Shown here piece after piece: positions 1-7,531 of a DNA stretch of 8,804 bases. Source of the stretch: Bdellovibrionales bacterium (GTDB lineage Bacteria > Bdellovibrionota > Bacteriovoracia > Bacteriovoracales > Bacteriovoracaceae); contig DAOVTR010000049.1 of the NCBI GenBank assembly GCA_030633015.1, forward strand, positions 1 to 8,804, read 5' to 3'. Each line of letters begins with the position of its first letter. The first letter of the stretch is position 1. A program made the translations under genes and the position numbers. The notes below the pieces were generated by a model, which searched no databases, was not told the DNA's origin, and was given only the letters and a program-made list of their open reading frames with translations.

Positions 1-269
1 AACCAATGCTTAATTATAATGGTGATTGTCAAGATATTGCACAATTTCTAAATAAATATAATAACTATGAAATAGTTGCAGAATTCACAGATCATCCGAC
101 TCCTGGATCTCTTGGAGAACTTGCTCCAAATAAATATTCTTCACCTGTACTCACCTTTGAATGTCCTTTATTGGAGACTGGAATATCGCTAAAAGAGATA
201 TGGAAAGAAAATGAAGATGGGCTTAAAGCATTGTTTAATTCAGAACTTTTAAAACGTTTTATCTCTTAA
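1..269 (+). CDS. C-terminal fragment of an M14-family zinc carboxypeptidase / murein peptide amidase
   Basis: This is the 3' end of a gene that enters from the left edge; the reading frame is open through codon 3-5, so the ATG at position 6 is most likely internal. The fragment carries the end of an M14 (carboxypeptidase A-like) catalytic domain: the segment HPTPGSLGELAP followed by PVLTFECP, which corresponds to the family's PTPGSxG...TxExP region. The Glu in TFECP (residue 52 counted from the ATG at 6) is in the place of the catalytic general base. The zinc ligands (HxxE and a later His) would lie upstream and cannot be checked. Relatives such as E. coli MpaA cleave peptides of the cell wall, so a peptidoglycan or peptide-trimming role is the best inference. 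It is convergent with truB and overlaps it by 11 bp. The exact subfamily is uncertain. Confidence 0.68.
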   Translation, partial: PMLNYNGDCQDIAQFLNKYNNYEIVAEFTDHPTPGSLGELAPNKYSSPVLTFECPLLETGISLKEIWKENEDGLKALFNSELLKRFIS

Positions 270-1188
270 AATTAATTATTGGGCGGATATTATTGCTCTC
301 AACTTTCCCTAAAGCATAAACATTGTTTTCATAATCCATAATCCAAAAGTTTTTATTAATTTTATTATCAATTTCTTGAAGTTGATCAACTGGAATCATA
401 TTACCATTTTTTATAACTTGTAATTTTTGTTCGTCCAAATTTAGACATGGAAAATTAAGAACACTCTCTGGGCTTAAAAACATATCTTTTTCTTGAAAAT
501 TATTGGCCATAGGCCAAAATGCTTTATGCTTTGAATCTTTACTATTAATATTTCCAATACTATCTCTAACTAAGGCAACTAGTGTTCCACATGTTCCTAG
601 ATGATTTGAAATATCCTTAAACAGTGTTCGAATATAAGTTCCTGAGCTAACCTCAGCCTTAAATATTAAGTATGGAAATGCATATTTTATAACCTTAATA
701 TTATAAATTACTCTTTTCACTGGTTCCTTTGATATTTCTATCCCTTCTCTGGCCCACTGATGAAGTGCCTTTCCTTCAAATTTTGCAGCAGAGTATTTAT
801 GTGGGGATTGCATATAGGTTCCAATAAACTTATCTTGAATTTGCTGATCTATAAAATCTAATGAAAAACTTTTTATGGATTCATAAAAATATGATGTATT
901 ATCACGCTGAATAATCTCTGAAGTAATATCATCTGTTGGAGTTTCAATCCCCAGTTTTCCTATTGCAATATAAGTTTTATTAAATTCAGAGTGAACATAC
1001 TCATTTAATCTCGTTGCTCCACTGATGCCTACTAATAAAACTCCTGAAGCAAAAGGATCTAAAGTTCCAAAATGTCCAATTTTCCCAATGGTTTTAGGTA
1101 GTGATCTTTTAACAAAGCGAACAACATCTGTTGATGACCAACCTGCTGGTTTGAAAAGATTATAAATCTTAGGTCCCAAATCTGACAT
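259..1188 (-). CDS. truB: tRNA pseudouridine(55) synthase TruB
   Basis: TruB converts U55 in the T-loop of tRNAs to pseudouridine. The 309-residue protein has the expected family length. It opens with the LFKPAGWSS segment (residues 11-19), then GHFGTLDPFASGVL (38-51), where Asp44 is the catalytic nucleophile. KTYIAIGKLG (71-80) contains the active-site Tyr73, KYSAAKFEGKALHQWAREG (131-149) is the family substrate-contact region, and SSGTYIRTLF (181-190) is the third conserved motif. The last 65 or so residues resemble the TruB C-terminal RNA-binding (PUA-like) part. It is the last gene of the rimP-nusA-infB-rbfA-truB run. Its ATG shares one base with the rbfA stop (TAATG on the minus strand), suggesting translational coupling, because only a weak Shine-Dalgarno (GGA about 12 nt upstream) is visible. 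Its stop lies inside the end of the opposing M14 gene. Confidence 0.97.
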   Translation of the reverse strand: MSDLGPKIYNLFKPAGWSSTDVVRFVKRSLPKTIGKIGHFGTLDPFASGVLLVGISGATRLNEYVHSEFNKTYIAIGKLGIETPTDDITSEIIQRDNTSYFYESIKSFSLDFIDQQIQDKFIGTYMQSPHKYSAAKFEGKALHQWAREGIEISKEPVKRVIYNIKVIKYAFPYLIFKAEVSSGTYIRTLFKDISNHLGTCGTLVALVRDSIGNINSKDSKHKAFWPMANNFQEKDMFLSPESVLNFPCLNLDEQKLQVIKNGNMIPVDQLQEIDNKINKNFWIMDYENNVYALGKVESNNIRPIINFKR

Positions 1189-1550
1189 TAATAATTTTTT
1201 CCAACAATTTCTTCTGAATTTAATATATCCATTATATTTTTTTCTGATTCAAATTGTGAATCATACAAAAGATTAATTATTGGAGTGTGCCTAATTTTTA
1301 ATATTGATGATAAATGAGACCTCAATGTTGACTTCATTCCATCAATGCAGTTTTCAATCTCTTCTTTTTTAGAAATATCAAAAGTATCCCAATACAACAT
1401 TGCAACTGAGATATCTGGATTTAGCTTCACTTTTGTTATGCTGATCATTTTCAATCTAGGATCTGCAACTTTGCTTCTAAGATAGCTATTAGATTCTTGA
1501 CGAATTTTTTCTTCCAATTTTTCTTTTTTAAAGGATTTTTTTGTCCCCAT
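1188..1550 (-). CDS. rbfA: 30S ribosome-binding factor RbfA
   Basis: RbfA is a single-KH-domain protein that binds the immature 30S subunit near the 5' end of 16S rRNA and helps its late maturation and cold adaptation. The 120-residue protein has the normal length. It shows the family pattern: a basic N-terminal helix with repeated Lys, VADPRLKMISITKVKLNPD (residues 28-46, matching the DPRL..VTIT.V..S.D consensus), AMLYW (50-54), and LKIRHTPIINLLYDSQFE (84-101, matching LR..P.L.F..D.S). The start is ATG at 1548-1550, 9 bp after the infB TAG; a short purine-rich stretch (AGGG) overlaps the infB stop and may serve as the ribosome-binding site. It shares one base with truB downstream. Order and spacing fit the standard infB-rbfA-truB cluster. 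Confidence 0.96.
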   Translation of the reverse strand: MGTKKSFKKEKLEEKIRQESNSYLRSKVADPRLKMISITKVKLNPDISVAMLYWDTFDISKKEEIENCIDGMKSTLRSHLSSILKIRHTPIINLLYDSQFESEKNIMDILNSEEIVGKNY

Positions 1551-1559
1551 CTTTATACC

Positions 1560-4328
1560 CTAAACTGTTTGTTCTTCTACTACAGCGTCACTTTTAGCTG
1601 CCGCCTGCTCAATATCTTCAAGAGTTCTTTTCTTTTCTATTATTTTGTAAGCTTCAAATATATCAGAAACCTTCACATCATTAAAATCTTCAAGACCAAT
1701 ACCACATTCATAACCACTCTTAACTTCTTTTACATCGTCTTTAAAACGCTTTAATGAAGACAGCTTACCATCAAAAACAATTTTACCATCTCGTAGAAGT
1801 CTTATATTACAACCTTTTTCAATCATTCCATCAATAACAATGGATCCTGCAATCAGACCTATCTTAGGTATTAAAAAAGCTTCCCTAACTTCTGCTCGAC
1901 CAATAAACTCTTCAATAAACTCAGGATCAAGTAGTCCTTCCATTGCCAACTTAATATCATTAATAAGTTCATAAATAATAGAATATGTTTTTATATCTAT
2001 ACCTTTTTCTTCTGAAAGCCTTCTAGCACTTGTCACTGGTCTCATATTAAATCCAAGAACAAATCCATTAGAAGAACTTGCAAGATTTATATCACTATCA
2101 CTTATTGGCCCTACTCCTCCTCCAATAACCTTAACTGCAACTTCTTTATTTCCTAACGCTTCAACAGACTGTCTAATGGCCTCATATGATCCATTAACAT
2201 CTGCTCGTATTATTAAATTAAGTGATTTTTGTTCAGCTCCATCTTCTTGAGCAGCAGCAAAGAAATCTTCTAGGCTCACTTTATGTTTGATAGGTGCTGA
2301 CTCTAATTTCTTACGCTCAGCAACTCTATTTGAAACAATCTTTTTTGCTTCCCTTTCATTTTTTACAACGTTTAAAATATCTCCCGGAGAAGGAGGATTA
2401 TCTAAACCTAGCAGTTGAACTGGAGTAGAAGGACCAGCGTCCTGTAGTTGATTCCCCTGATGATCATTAATACTTCTTGCGCGACCAAAAGATTCTCCTA
2501 CTACAACACTATCTCCCTTTTTCAAAGTACCACTCTGAACCAAAACAGTAACAACAGGACCTCTGCCTTGTTCAATTTTTGATTCAATAACGACACCTTC
2601 GGCCTTGGCCTTAGGATCAGCCTTTAATTCTAAAATTTCAGCTTGTAGTGCTATGGCGTCAAGCAATTCATCAACCCCGTCTCCCTTTAATGCAGAAATA
2701 GGAACAAATTGAGTATCTCCTCCCCAATCTTCAGGAGTTATATCTTGCTCTGTAAGTTCTTGCTTAACTCTATCAGCGTTTGCTCCCTCTTTATCCATTT
2801 TATTTACAGCAACAATAACTGGAACCTCGGCTAGCTGACAAAATTTAATTGACTCTTTTGTTTGAGGCATAACTCCATCATCAGCCGCTACAACTAACAC
2901 AACAATATCTGTAACATCTGCTCCACGTTGTCTCATCGAAGCAAATGCTGCATGTCCTGGGGTATCTAAAAAAGTCAAAACTTTATCCTTAACATCAACA
3001 AGATAGGCACCAATGTGCTGAGTTATCCCTCCAGCTTCACCTGATGCAACTTTTTCTTCTCTTATATAATCAAGCAGCGTAGTCTTCCCATGGTCAACAT
3101 GCCCCATAATTGTAATAATTGGATTTCGACCAGGTAATTTACCAACATCTTTTTTGCTGACTTCATCCTTTCCAAGAAAGGCATTTTCATCAAAAGCTCT
3201 ATTTTCTACCCTATATCCATATAAATCAGCAATTATTGCTGCTAATTTAATTCCGATAAAATCATCTGGACTAACCAATAAGTTAAGATCCAGCATCCTG
3301 TCTGCTAAATCATTATATTTAACACTCAACTTTTGAGAAATATCAGAAATAGTTCCACCATCATGTAATATAATAATTCTTTTAGATTCCTTAACCTCTG
3401 TAATTTCAGTTTGAGAAGAAGGACCAGTATAGTTTTTCTTTCTCCTTGCCTGTGAATAAAGTGGCTTTCCTAAACTACCAAGCGCAACATATGACTTAAG
3501 CTCAGCTGTCGATCGAGCAAGATTTAAATCCCTGCTCTTACCACCCTTAGCTTTAGTTGATATCATTGATGCGAGTCCACCTAACCTCTTCTTAGAAGAA
3601 ATATCATTTTTCGCATCTGAATCTTCTTTTGTCGCTTCTTCACTTACAGTTTTTTTATTGTTTACAACTTCTTCTTTTTTCTTTTCTTGCTCAGGAGGAA
3701 TAAAAACAGGTGTAAATTTATGAACTTTTTCTTTAAACAGATCTTTTTCTATTTTTTCATCTTGTTTATTGCTTTCAATCTCAGTTGATTGGCCTTCTTT
3801 TGCCTCTATAGGCCGCGCCACAACTCTAAGTCCTGAAGATGATTCTACTCCATCCTTCAATAAGACCTCTGAATTCAAATTTACTCCAACATCTTGAGTA
3901 TCAGCACCCTCAATGTTTACATCAATTACATCAACTTCATCTGCTGCAACTGAAACTTTATCAAGATTTGCTTTCCTTCTAATAACCGTTTTTTTACGAA
4001 TAGTAGTAGGTTTTTTATCCTCAATTTTTTTCTTCGGTTTTTCAGCTCCCTTCGACGCAACAGTTTTAACAGCAGTTGCTGTTTTTTTCTTCGTTACCTT
4101 CTTTTTGCTGGCTGCTTTCTTTTTTGTTACTTTTTTCTTTTTAGTTGTCTTTTTCTTTTCTTCTTTTTCTTTTTCTTCTGAAAATAACAAATACATTTTT
4201 TCAAGATCATCATCATCTAATGAAGACATATGATTTCTTACCGAAAAACCATTAGTTTTTAACTTTTCTACAAGATCAATAGCGCCAACATCTAGTTCTT
4301 TTGCTATCTCGAATATCTTTTTGGCCAT
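1560..4328 (-). CDS. infB: translation initiation factor IF-2
   Basis: IF2 is the GTPase that places formyl-Met-tRNA on the 30S subunit and promotes 50S joining. At 922 residues it is in the usual bacterial range. Residues 1-50 are an IF2_N module ([16 protein letters not shown], then [10 protein letters not shown]). Residues 51-120 are a lysine-rich linker and 120-300 an acidic/polar, probably disordered region. A second IF2_N-like module covers about 316-380. The G domain has G1 GHVDHGKT (409-416), the GGITQHIG switch (433-440), G3 DTPGH (455-459), G4 NKMD (509-512) and G5 SAL (545-547), so GTP binding looks intact. After it come domain II (about 575-665), domain III with [10 protein letters not shown] (736-745), and domain IV ending in [21 protein letters not shown], which binds initiator tRNA. 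The ATG has a good GGAG Shine-Dalgarno at 4337-4340 with 8 nt spacing. It lies 51 bp after nusA, with no ylxR gene between them. Confidence 0.98.
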   Translation of the reverse strand: MAKKIFEIAKELDVGAIDLVEKLKTNGFSVRNHMSSLDDDDLEKMYLLFSEEKEKEEKKKTTKKKKVTKKKAASKKKVTKKKTATAVKTVASKGAEKPKKKIEDKKPTTIRKKTVIRRKANLDKVSVAADEVDVIDVNIEGADTQDVGVNLNSEVLLKDGVESSSGLRVVARPIEAKEGQSTEIESNKQDEKIEKDLFKEKVHKFTPVFIPPEQEKKKEEVVNNKKTVSEEATKEDSDAKNDISSKKRLGGLASMISTKAKGGKSRDLNLARSTAELKSYVALGSLGKPLYSQARRKKNYTGPSSQTEITEVKESKRIIILHDGGTISDISQKLSVKYNDLADRMLDLNLLVSPDDFIGIKLAAIIADLYGYRVENRAFDENAFLGKDEVSKKDVGKLPGRNPIITIMGHVDHGKTTLLDYIREEKVASGEAGGITQHIGAYLVDVKDKVLTFLDTPGHAAFASMRQRGADVTDIVVLVVAADDGVMPQTKESIKFCQLAEVPVIVAVNKMDKEGANADRVKQELTEQDITPEDWGGDTQFVPISALKGDGVDELLDAIALQAEILELKADPKAKAEGVVIESKIEQGRGPVVTVLVQSGTLKKGDSVVVGESFGRARSINDHQGNQLQDAGPSTPVQLLGLDNPPSPGDILNVVKNEREAKKIVSNRVAERKKLESAPIKHKVSLEDFFAAAQEDGAEQKSLNLIIRADVNGSYEAIRQSVEALGNKEVAVKVIGGGVGPISDSDINLASSSNGFVLGFNMRPVTSARRLSEEKGIDIKTYSIIYELINDIKLAMEGLLDPEFIEEFIGRAEVREAFLIPKIGLIAGSIVIDGMIEKGCNIRLLRDGKIVFDGKLSSLKRFKDDVKEVKSGYECGIGLEDFNDVKVSDIFEAYKIIEKKRTLEDIEQAAAKSDAVVEEQTV
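3969..4178 (-). repeat. Lysine-rich low-complexity segment within infB
   Basis: Residues about 51-120 of IF2 are dominated by Lys in short recurring units of the type TKKK / VTKKK / ASKKK, followed by further basic runs (KPKKK, IRKK, IRRK). In the DNA this appears as long T and TTC tracts on the plus strand, including a seven-T run at 4082-4088. The segment links the first IF2_N module to the rest of the protein. Low-complexity charged linkers are common in IF2, but this one is strongly basic. It is expected to be unstructured and may contact rRNA; that role is inference. Confidence 0.7.
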
Positions 4329-4379
4329 CTGTTTTACTCCGCCGTAATTTTACAATATTAGTTTATAATTATTCTTATC

Positions 4380-5792
4380 TTATTTTAATTTAAACGCAGC
4401 TAATTCCTCTCGTAATCTTTTTTCTGCTTCAGAAAACTTATCTCGCTTTTCATCTTCAGATACGTTTTCATCCTCTTCTAGCGTTCCATTATAAGCAGGG
4501 ATTGCAGAAGCAGAAACAAATTCATCCTCTTCCTCAGGAACAAGCTTAACAAGCTCTTGCTCAACAGAATTCTTTACTTCTTCAACAATTTTATTTGCTT
4601 GCTCTTCATCCACGCTTAATAACTCAATTAGTTCTTCTTTTTTTATCTCAAGAAGATCTGCAACACTCATTATTCCATTTTGTACTAAAACTTGTGAATA
4701 CGTATCTGTTATTGTAGGCAATTGTAGCAAGTTATCTGTTGCCTTTAAAATCTTTTCTTGTAACTTCGTTTTTGAAATTATATTAATTTTATATCCAGAA
4801 AGCATCGCTGCTAATCTTACATTTTGTCCTTTCCTTCCTATTGCTAAAGATAACTGGTCATCTTCAACAACTACATCTAAAGATTGATTTTCGTGATCTA
4901 TCATTATATTAGAAATATCAGCAGGTGCAAGACCTGCTCTAGCAAAATCACTCAAGTCTTCTGCCCACTTAACAATATCAATTTTTTCACCTTGCAATTC
5001 ATTTACTACGTTCTGTACTCGACTTCCCTTCATTCCAACACAAGCACCTACTGGATCAATATCACGGTCTTGTGATATAACTGCAATTTTAGCTCTTTGT
5101 CCTGGCTCTCTAGCTGCTGATTTTATTTCAATTGTACCATCTTGAATTTCTGGCACTTCTATTTCAAACAGTTTAACTAAAAACATTGGAGAAGTTCTTG
5201 ATAATCTGATTTCAGGTCCCCTATTGGTCATTACAACTTCAGTTAAATATGCTTGTATCCTATCACCAGGTTTAAAGTTTTCTCCTGGAATAATTTCCCT
5301 TCTAGGTAAAATTGCATCGGCCTTACCAAGATCAACAATAATATTACCTCTTTCATATCTTCGTGCAATACCAGTAATTAACTCTTTTTCTCTGTGCTTA
5401 AACTCAGAAAATAAAATTTCTCTTTCTGCATCTCTGACCTTTTGAAAGATTATTTGCTTTGCTGTTTGAACATCCACCCTTGTAAAATTTGGATTTTCAA
5501 TTCTAATACCTAACTGATCTCCAACTTCAACATCTTCATCTAAATTTTTTGCTTCATTTAAAATAATTTCTAAAATTGGATCCTTAACATCCTCTACTAC
5601 ATTCTTATATTGATAAATTTCAATATCATCATCATCTTCATTGTATCTAGATTCATATTCACCTTGAATACCAAATTTCTTCCTTGCCGTTACAACAAAT
5701 GCTTGTTCTATGGCCTGAACCACAATTGACTTCTCAATTCCTCTATCTTTTCCCAACATTTCAATAACTCGACCTAGCTCAGAAAAATTCAT
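4380..5792 (-). CDS. nusA: transcription termination/antitermination factor NusA
   Basis: NusA binds RNA polymerase near the RNA exit channel and modulates pausing, termination and antitermination. Numbering from the ATG at 5790-5792 (470 residues): the polymerase-binding N-terminal domain is about 1-130, and S1 about 136-200 (ITGIARRYERGNIIVDLG to GPEIRLSRT). KH1 has DPVGACVGMKGSRV (GMKGSR at 253-258), and KH2 has LSLAIGRKGQNVRLAA (GRKGQN at 319-324). One helix-hairpin-helix-like segment follows at about 359-408, then an acidic, charged tail (419-470). An in-frame GTG two codons upstream (5796-5798) is an alternative start. The ATG is preferred because the AAGG element at 5802-5805 lies 9 nt from it but only 3 nt from the GTG. 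It follows rimP at 27 bp and precedes infB, the classical order. It does not have the two full acidic repeats of E. coli NusA. Confidence 0.97.
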   Translation of the reverse strand: MNFSELGRVIEMLGKDRGIEKSIVVQAIEQAFVVTARKKFGIQGEYESRYNEDDDDIEIYQYKNVVEDVKDPILEIILNEAKNLDEDVEVGDQLGIRIENPNFTRVDVQTAKQIIFQKVRDAEREILFSEFKHREKELITGIARRYERGNIIVDLGKADAILPRREIIPGENFKPGDRIQAYLTEVVMTNRGPEIRLSRTSPMFLVKLFEIEVPEIQDGTIEIKSAAREPGQRAKIAVISQDRDIDPVGACVGMKGSRVQNVVNELQGEKIDIVKWAEDLSDFARAGLAPADISNIMIDHENQSLDVVVEDDQLSLAIGRKGQNVRLAAMLSGYKINIISKTKLQEKILKATDNLLQLPTITDTYSQVLVQNGIMSVADLLEIKKEELIELLSVDEEQANKIVEEVKNSVEQELVKLVPEEEDEFVSASAIPAYNGTLEEDENVSEDEKRDKFSEAEKRLREELAAFKLK

Positions 5793-5806
5793 ATCCACCT
5801 ACCTTC
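5790..5806 (-). promoter_or_regulatory. Ribosome-binding site and start choice for nusA
   Basis: On the minus strand this reads GAAGG, TAG, GTG, GAT, ATG. The AAGG core (5802-5805) is 9 nt from the ATG and 3 nt from the GTG, so the ATG is the better start. A second purine block, AGGTGG (5795-5800), overlaps the GTG and sits only 2 nt from the ATG, which is too close to be used efficiently. The two proteins would differ by two residues. Confidence 0.45.
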
Positions 5807-5819
5807 AATTCATTTAATA

Positions 5820-6329
5820 TTATATCTTTGTTTCTAAATTTGCCTTTTTAATATTTTCATATTTAATTTTAAATATCTGGTTATCTAAATTCACCTCTAT
5901 TTCACCATCATAAACTTCGACTAACATAGCTGTAACTTTTCTAGACTCTTTCATTTTTTTATTAAATTCTACATTTATTAAATCTTTCAACTTTTTATTT
6001 AATTGCAAATTAACATCTTTTCCTCTTGCAGAATTAAAATGATCTACGGTAGTAAGTCCCCTGAATATACCTGGAGAAGAAACCTCTAAAACCAATGAAT
6101 CAGGTATCCATTCTAAATTTTCGATATGCTCTGTTAATGCTCTATCTATTTTGACACAATCATTTAAATCAGCTGTATCTTTATTTTCATCGATCACAAA
6201 TAATCGAAGTGTTTTTTGTCCAGGAATATAAACTAAATCATATAATAATAAATCATTTTTCATTACGACTTCATTACAAAGTTCATAAAACTTTTTGTCT
6301 AAACCTATTCTCTCAGAATCAATAATCAT
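5820..6329 (-). CDS. rimP: ribosome maturation factor RimP
   Basis: RimP is an assembly factor needed for efficient maturation of the 30S subunit. The 169-residue protein is of family length. The N-terminal alpha/beta domain has LRLFVIDENKDTADLNDCVKIDRAL (residues 41-65, matching the LRvyID...DC...R consensus) and the hallmark LEVSSPGIFRGL (81-92) followed by FNSARGKDV (98-106). The rest (about 105-165) fits the C-terminal SH3-like barrel. The start is the ATG at 6327-6329, with AAGG at 6339-6342 nine nt upstream. It is the first gene of the translation operon: an intrinsic terminator ends 24 bp upstream of its start codon, and nusA begins 27 bp downstream. The GLT after the SSPG motif departs slightly from the common RpL, but the family assignment is secure from sequence and position. 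Confidence 0.95.
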   Translation of the reverse strand: MIIDSERIGLDKKFYELCNEVVMKNDLLLYDLVYIPGQKTLRLFVIDENKDTADLNDCVKIDRALTEHIENLEWIPDSLVLEVSSPGIFRGLTTVDHFNSARGKDVNLQLNKKLKDLINVEFNKKMKESRKVTAMLVEVYDGEIEVNLDNQIFKIKYENIKKANLETKI

Positions 6330-6353
6330 TTAACTTAGCCTTCATCTTTTTAT

Positions 6354-6384
6354 AAAAAAAAAGGTGGACTCTAAAAACCACCCT
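6354..6384 (-). terminator. Intrinsic (rho-independent) terminator between rimI and rimP
   Basis: On the minus strand GGTGG (6378-6382) pairs with CCACC (6363-6367) around a 10-nt loop; a G-U and an A-U pair extend the stem. An uninterrupted nine-T run follows (6354-6362). This is a standard terminator shape acting on transcripts coming from the rimI side, 75 bp after the rimI stop. The hairpin with a U tract has no matching T run on the other side, so it works in one direction only. It lies just 24 bp before the rimP start codon, which matters for where rimP transcription begins. Confidence 0.82.
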
Positions 6385-6458
6385 CTCAACTAAAATTCAA
6401 TAAATAACAACAGCTTATGATTTAGCAAGCTTTTAACGCAATTGCAAACTTAGTTAAG

Positions 6459-6986
6459 CTAATTGTTTATATTATTAGGGGGCCCTGACGCATCACACCC
6501 TTGCTTTTCTAACATCATTACATAAGCATCATCTCCATTGCTATAAAATTGCTTAGATTCGTGCATTTTTTTAAAGCCACACTCTACATATATCTTGATA
6601 GTGCGATTATTACTAGTATTAACTTCTAGATAAATTTTTTCAATGCAACTATCAAATAGATAATCAATACTAAGAATTAACATTTGTCTCCCATGACCCA
6701 ACTTTCTAAAGGTTGGATGCAAAACAAACTTAACCATATGCGCTAAATCTTCATAAGTATTAAGTTTATATAAACTAAATCCTATTAATTCTTGGGTTTC
6801 ACTGTCCTTGGCCATTATTATTAAGTACTCATCATGAGAAACAAAATCTTCCCAACTTGCTGAGCTCCAGGGCATTGGAAAAAACAGTTGATCTAATTGT
6901 TGTAATTGGTGCAAATCTTTAATTTTTTTTTTAATTGTCAGAGAATCAATGATTTCGTAACAAGCACCATTAAAAGTACTTATCAT
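6459..6986 (-). CDS. rimI: RimI-like GNAT N-acetyltransferase (ribosomal protein bS18 alanine acetyltransferase family)
   Basis: This is a single GNAT domain that transfers acetyl from acetyl-CoA to an amino group. The 175 residues contain the RimI-type N-terminal block LFFPMPWSSASWEDF (34-48). The acetyl-CoA loop is VLHPTFRKLGHGRQML (88-103; RKLGHG is the Q/RxxGxG/A motif), followed by LEVNTSNNRTIKIYVECGF (120-138) and QFYSNGDDAYVMML (146-159), like the YY...EDA..M end of RimI. Glu121 and Tyr133 align with the catalytic Glu103 and Tyr115 of E. coli RimI. In E. coli the substrate is the N-terminal alanine of bS18; here the substrate is inferred. The protein is longer than E. coli RimI because of about 10 extra N-terminal residues and a polar C-terminal tail. 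The ATG overlaps the upstream gene by 17 bp with only a weak AGAAG ribosome-binding site, which suggests coupling. The terminator downstream ends the unit. Confidence 0.8.
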   Translation of the reverse strand: MISTFNGACYEIIDSLTIKKKIKDLHQLQQLDQLFFPMPWSSASWEDFVSHDEYLIIMAKDSETQELIGFSLYKLNTYEDLAHMVKFVLHPTFRKLGHGRQMLILSIDYLFDSCIEKIYLEVNTSNNRTIKIYVECGFKKMHESKQFYSNGDDAYVMMLEKQGCDASGPPNNINN

Positions 6987-7521
6987 GCTTTGTACTTCTA
7001 TATAATGTGTCTATTAACTCTTTTACTACATCTTCTACATCACTTTTGGAATATCTCTTTCTTAAAAAATATTCCACTGAAAAAACTTGATCATAATAGG
7101 TAGCATTTTTCAATCGTAGTTTATTATATCCCTCACATTTTTTAATTTGTTTCAAATCATTTTTTTTAATTTTAAATATTAATTTATTATCGTAAATATA
7201 TTGTTTTAAAATGAAAAACTTAAGTATTTTATTATAAAAATTATTTTGAAATTTTATATCTTTCTTGGTGTTCTTTTTTATTTTTAAAAAAATTTTGATT
7301 TCACTTGTATCAAGATTAATTCCTTTTAAAATCCAAGAATCAGGATAAAGGCAGTCCAAAAGATATACTGCTTTCACGAACTTACGTAAATCACTCTTAA
7401 ATAAAACAATATTATCAATTTTGAATATGGCCTTATCCGAGAAAATAATTTTCTTTGAGTCACCATAAGAATTTATTAGATATAAAATAGTAAATAGAAA
7501 AACAAAAATTTTAACTTTCAT
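6970..7521 (-). CDS. Predicted exported protein of unknown function, Lys/Ile/Phe-rich
   Basis: I do not recognise a family with confidence. The 183-residue product begins with a basic n-region and a hydrophobic stretch (KVKIFVFLFTILYLINSYG, residues 2-20), consistent with a Sec signal peptide cleaved near 20 or an N-terminal anchor. The mature part is rich in Lys, Ile, Phe and Tyr. Residues about 27-50 (SDKAIFKIDNIVLFKSDLRK) loosely recall the start of SurA-type periplasmic chaperones (vNdevIt.SDl), but no PPIase domain follows and the match is weak. The central DNA is extremely AT-rich: I count 22 G+C in 180 bases at 7141-7320. It starts 10 bp after the stop of the TPR/winged-helix gene without a clear Shine-Dalgarno and overlaps rimI by 17 bp, so it is probably the middle gene of a three-gene transcript. 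An intact frame with a signal-like start and tight packing supports a real gene. Confidence 0.62.
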   Translation of the reverse strand: MKVKIFVFLFTILYLINSYGDSKKIIFSDKAIFKIDNIVLFKSDLRKFVKAVYLLDCLYPDSWILKGINLDTSEIKIFLKIKKNTKKDIKFQNNFYNKILKFFILKQYIYDNKLIFKIKKNDLKQIKKCEGYNKLRLKNATYYDQVFSVEYFLRKRYSKSDVEDVVKELIDTLYRSTKHDKYF

Positions 7522-7531
7522 GAAATTACTA

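Noticed and set aside
1497..1754. Plus-strand open frame opposite the rbfA start and infB end
   Set aside because: Phe/Tyr/Thr-rich low-complexity translation antisense to two certain genes; no domain features and no credible start signal.
4082..4088. Seven-A tract in infB as a possible programmed frameshift site
   Set aside because: The A-run phase (AAG AAA AAA ACA) does not match the X XXY YYZ slippery arrangement, and the IF2 frame continues normally on both sides.
3913..4233. Plus-strand open frame opposite the N-terminal part of infB, Phe-rich
   Set aside because: It is the mirror image of the lysine codons of IF2 (AAA/AAG read as TTT/CTT), has no ribosome-binding site and lies wholly within a conserved gene.
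6319..6345. Eight-codon leader-peptide-like frame on the minus strand overlapping the rimP start
   Set aside because: No Shine-Dalgarno before its ATG and no run of a regulatory amino acid; the AAGG inside it is best placed to serve rimP.
6399..6458. Possible sigma-70 promoter (TTGCAA or TTGCGT with weak -10 boxes) upstream of the terminator
   Set aside because: The best pairs match only about three of six bases per box, too weak to annotate in DNA this AT-rich; kept only as part of the rimP transcription question.
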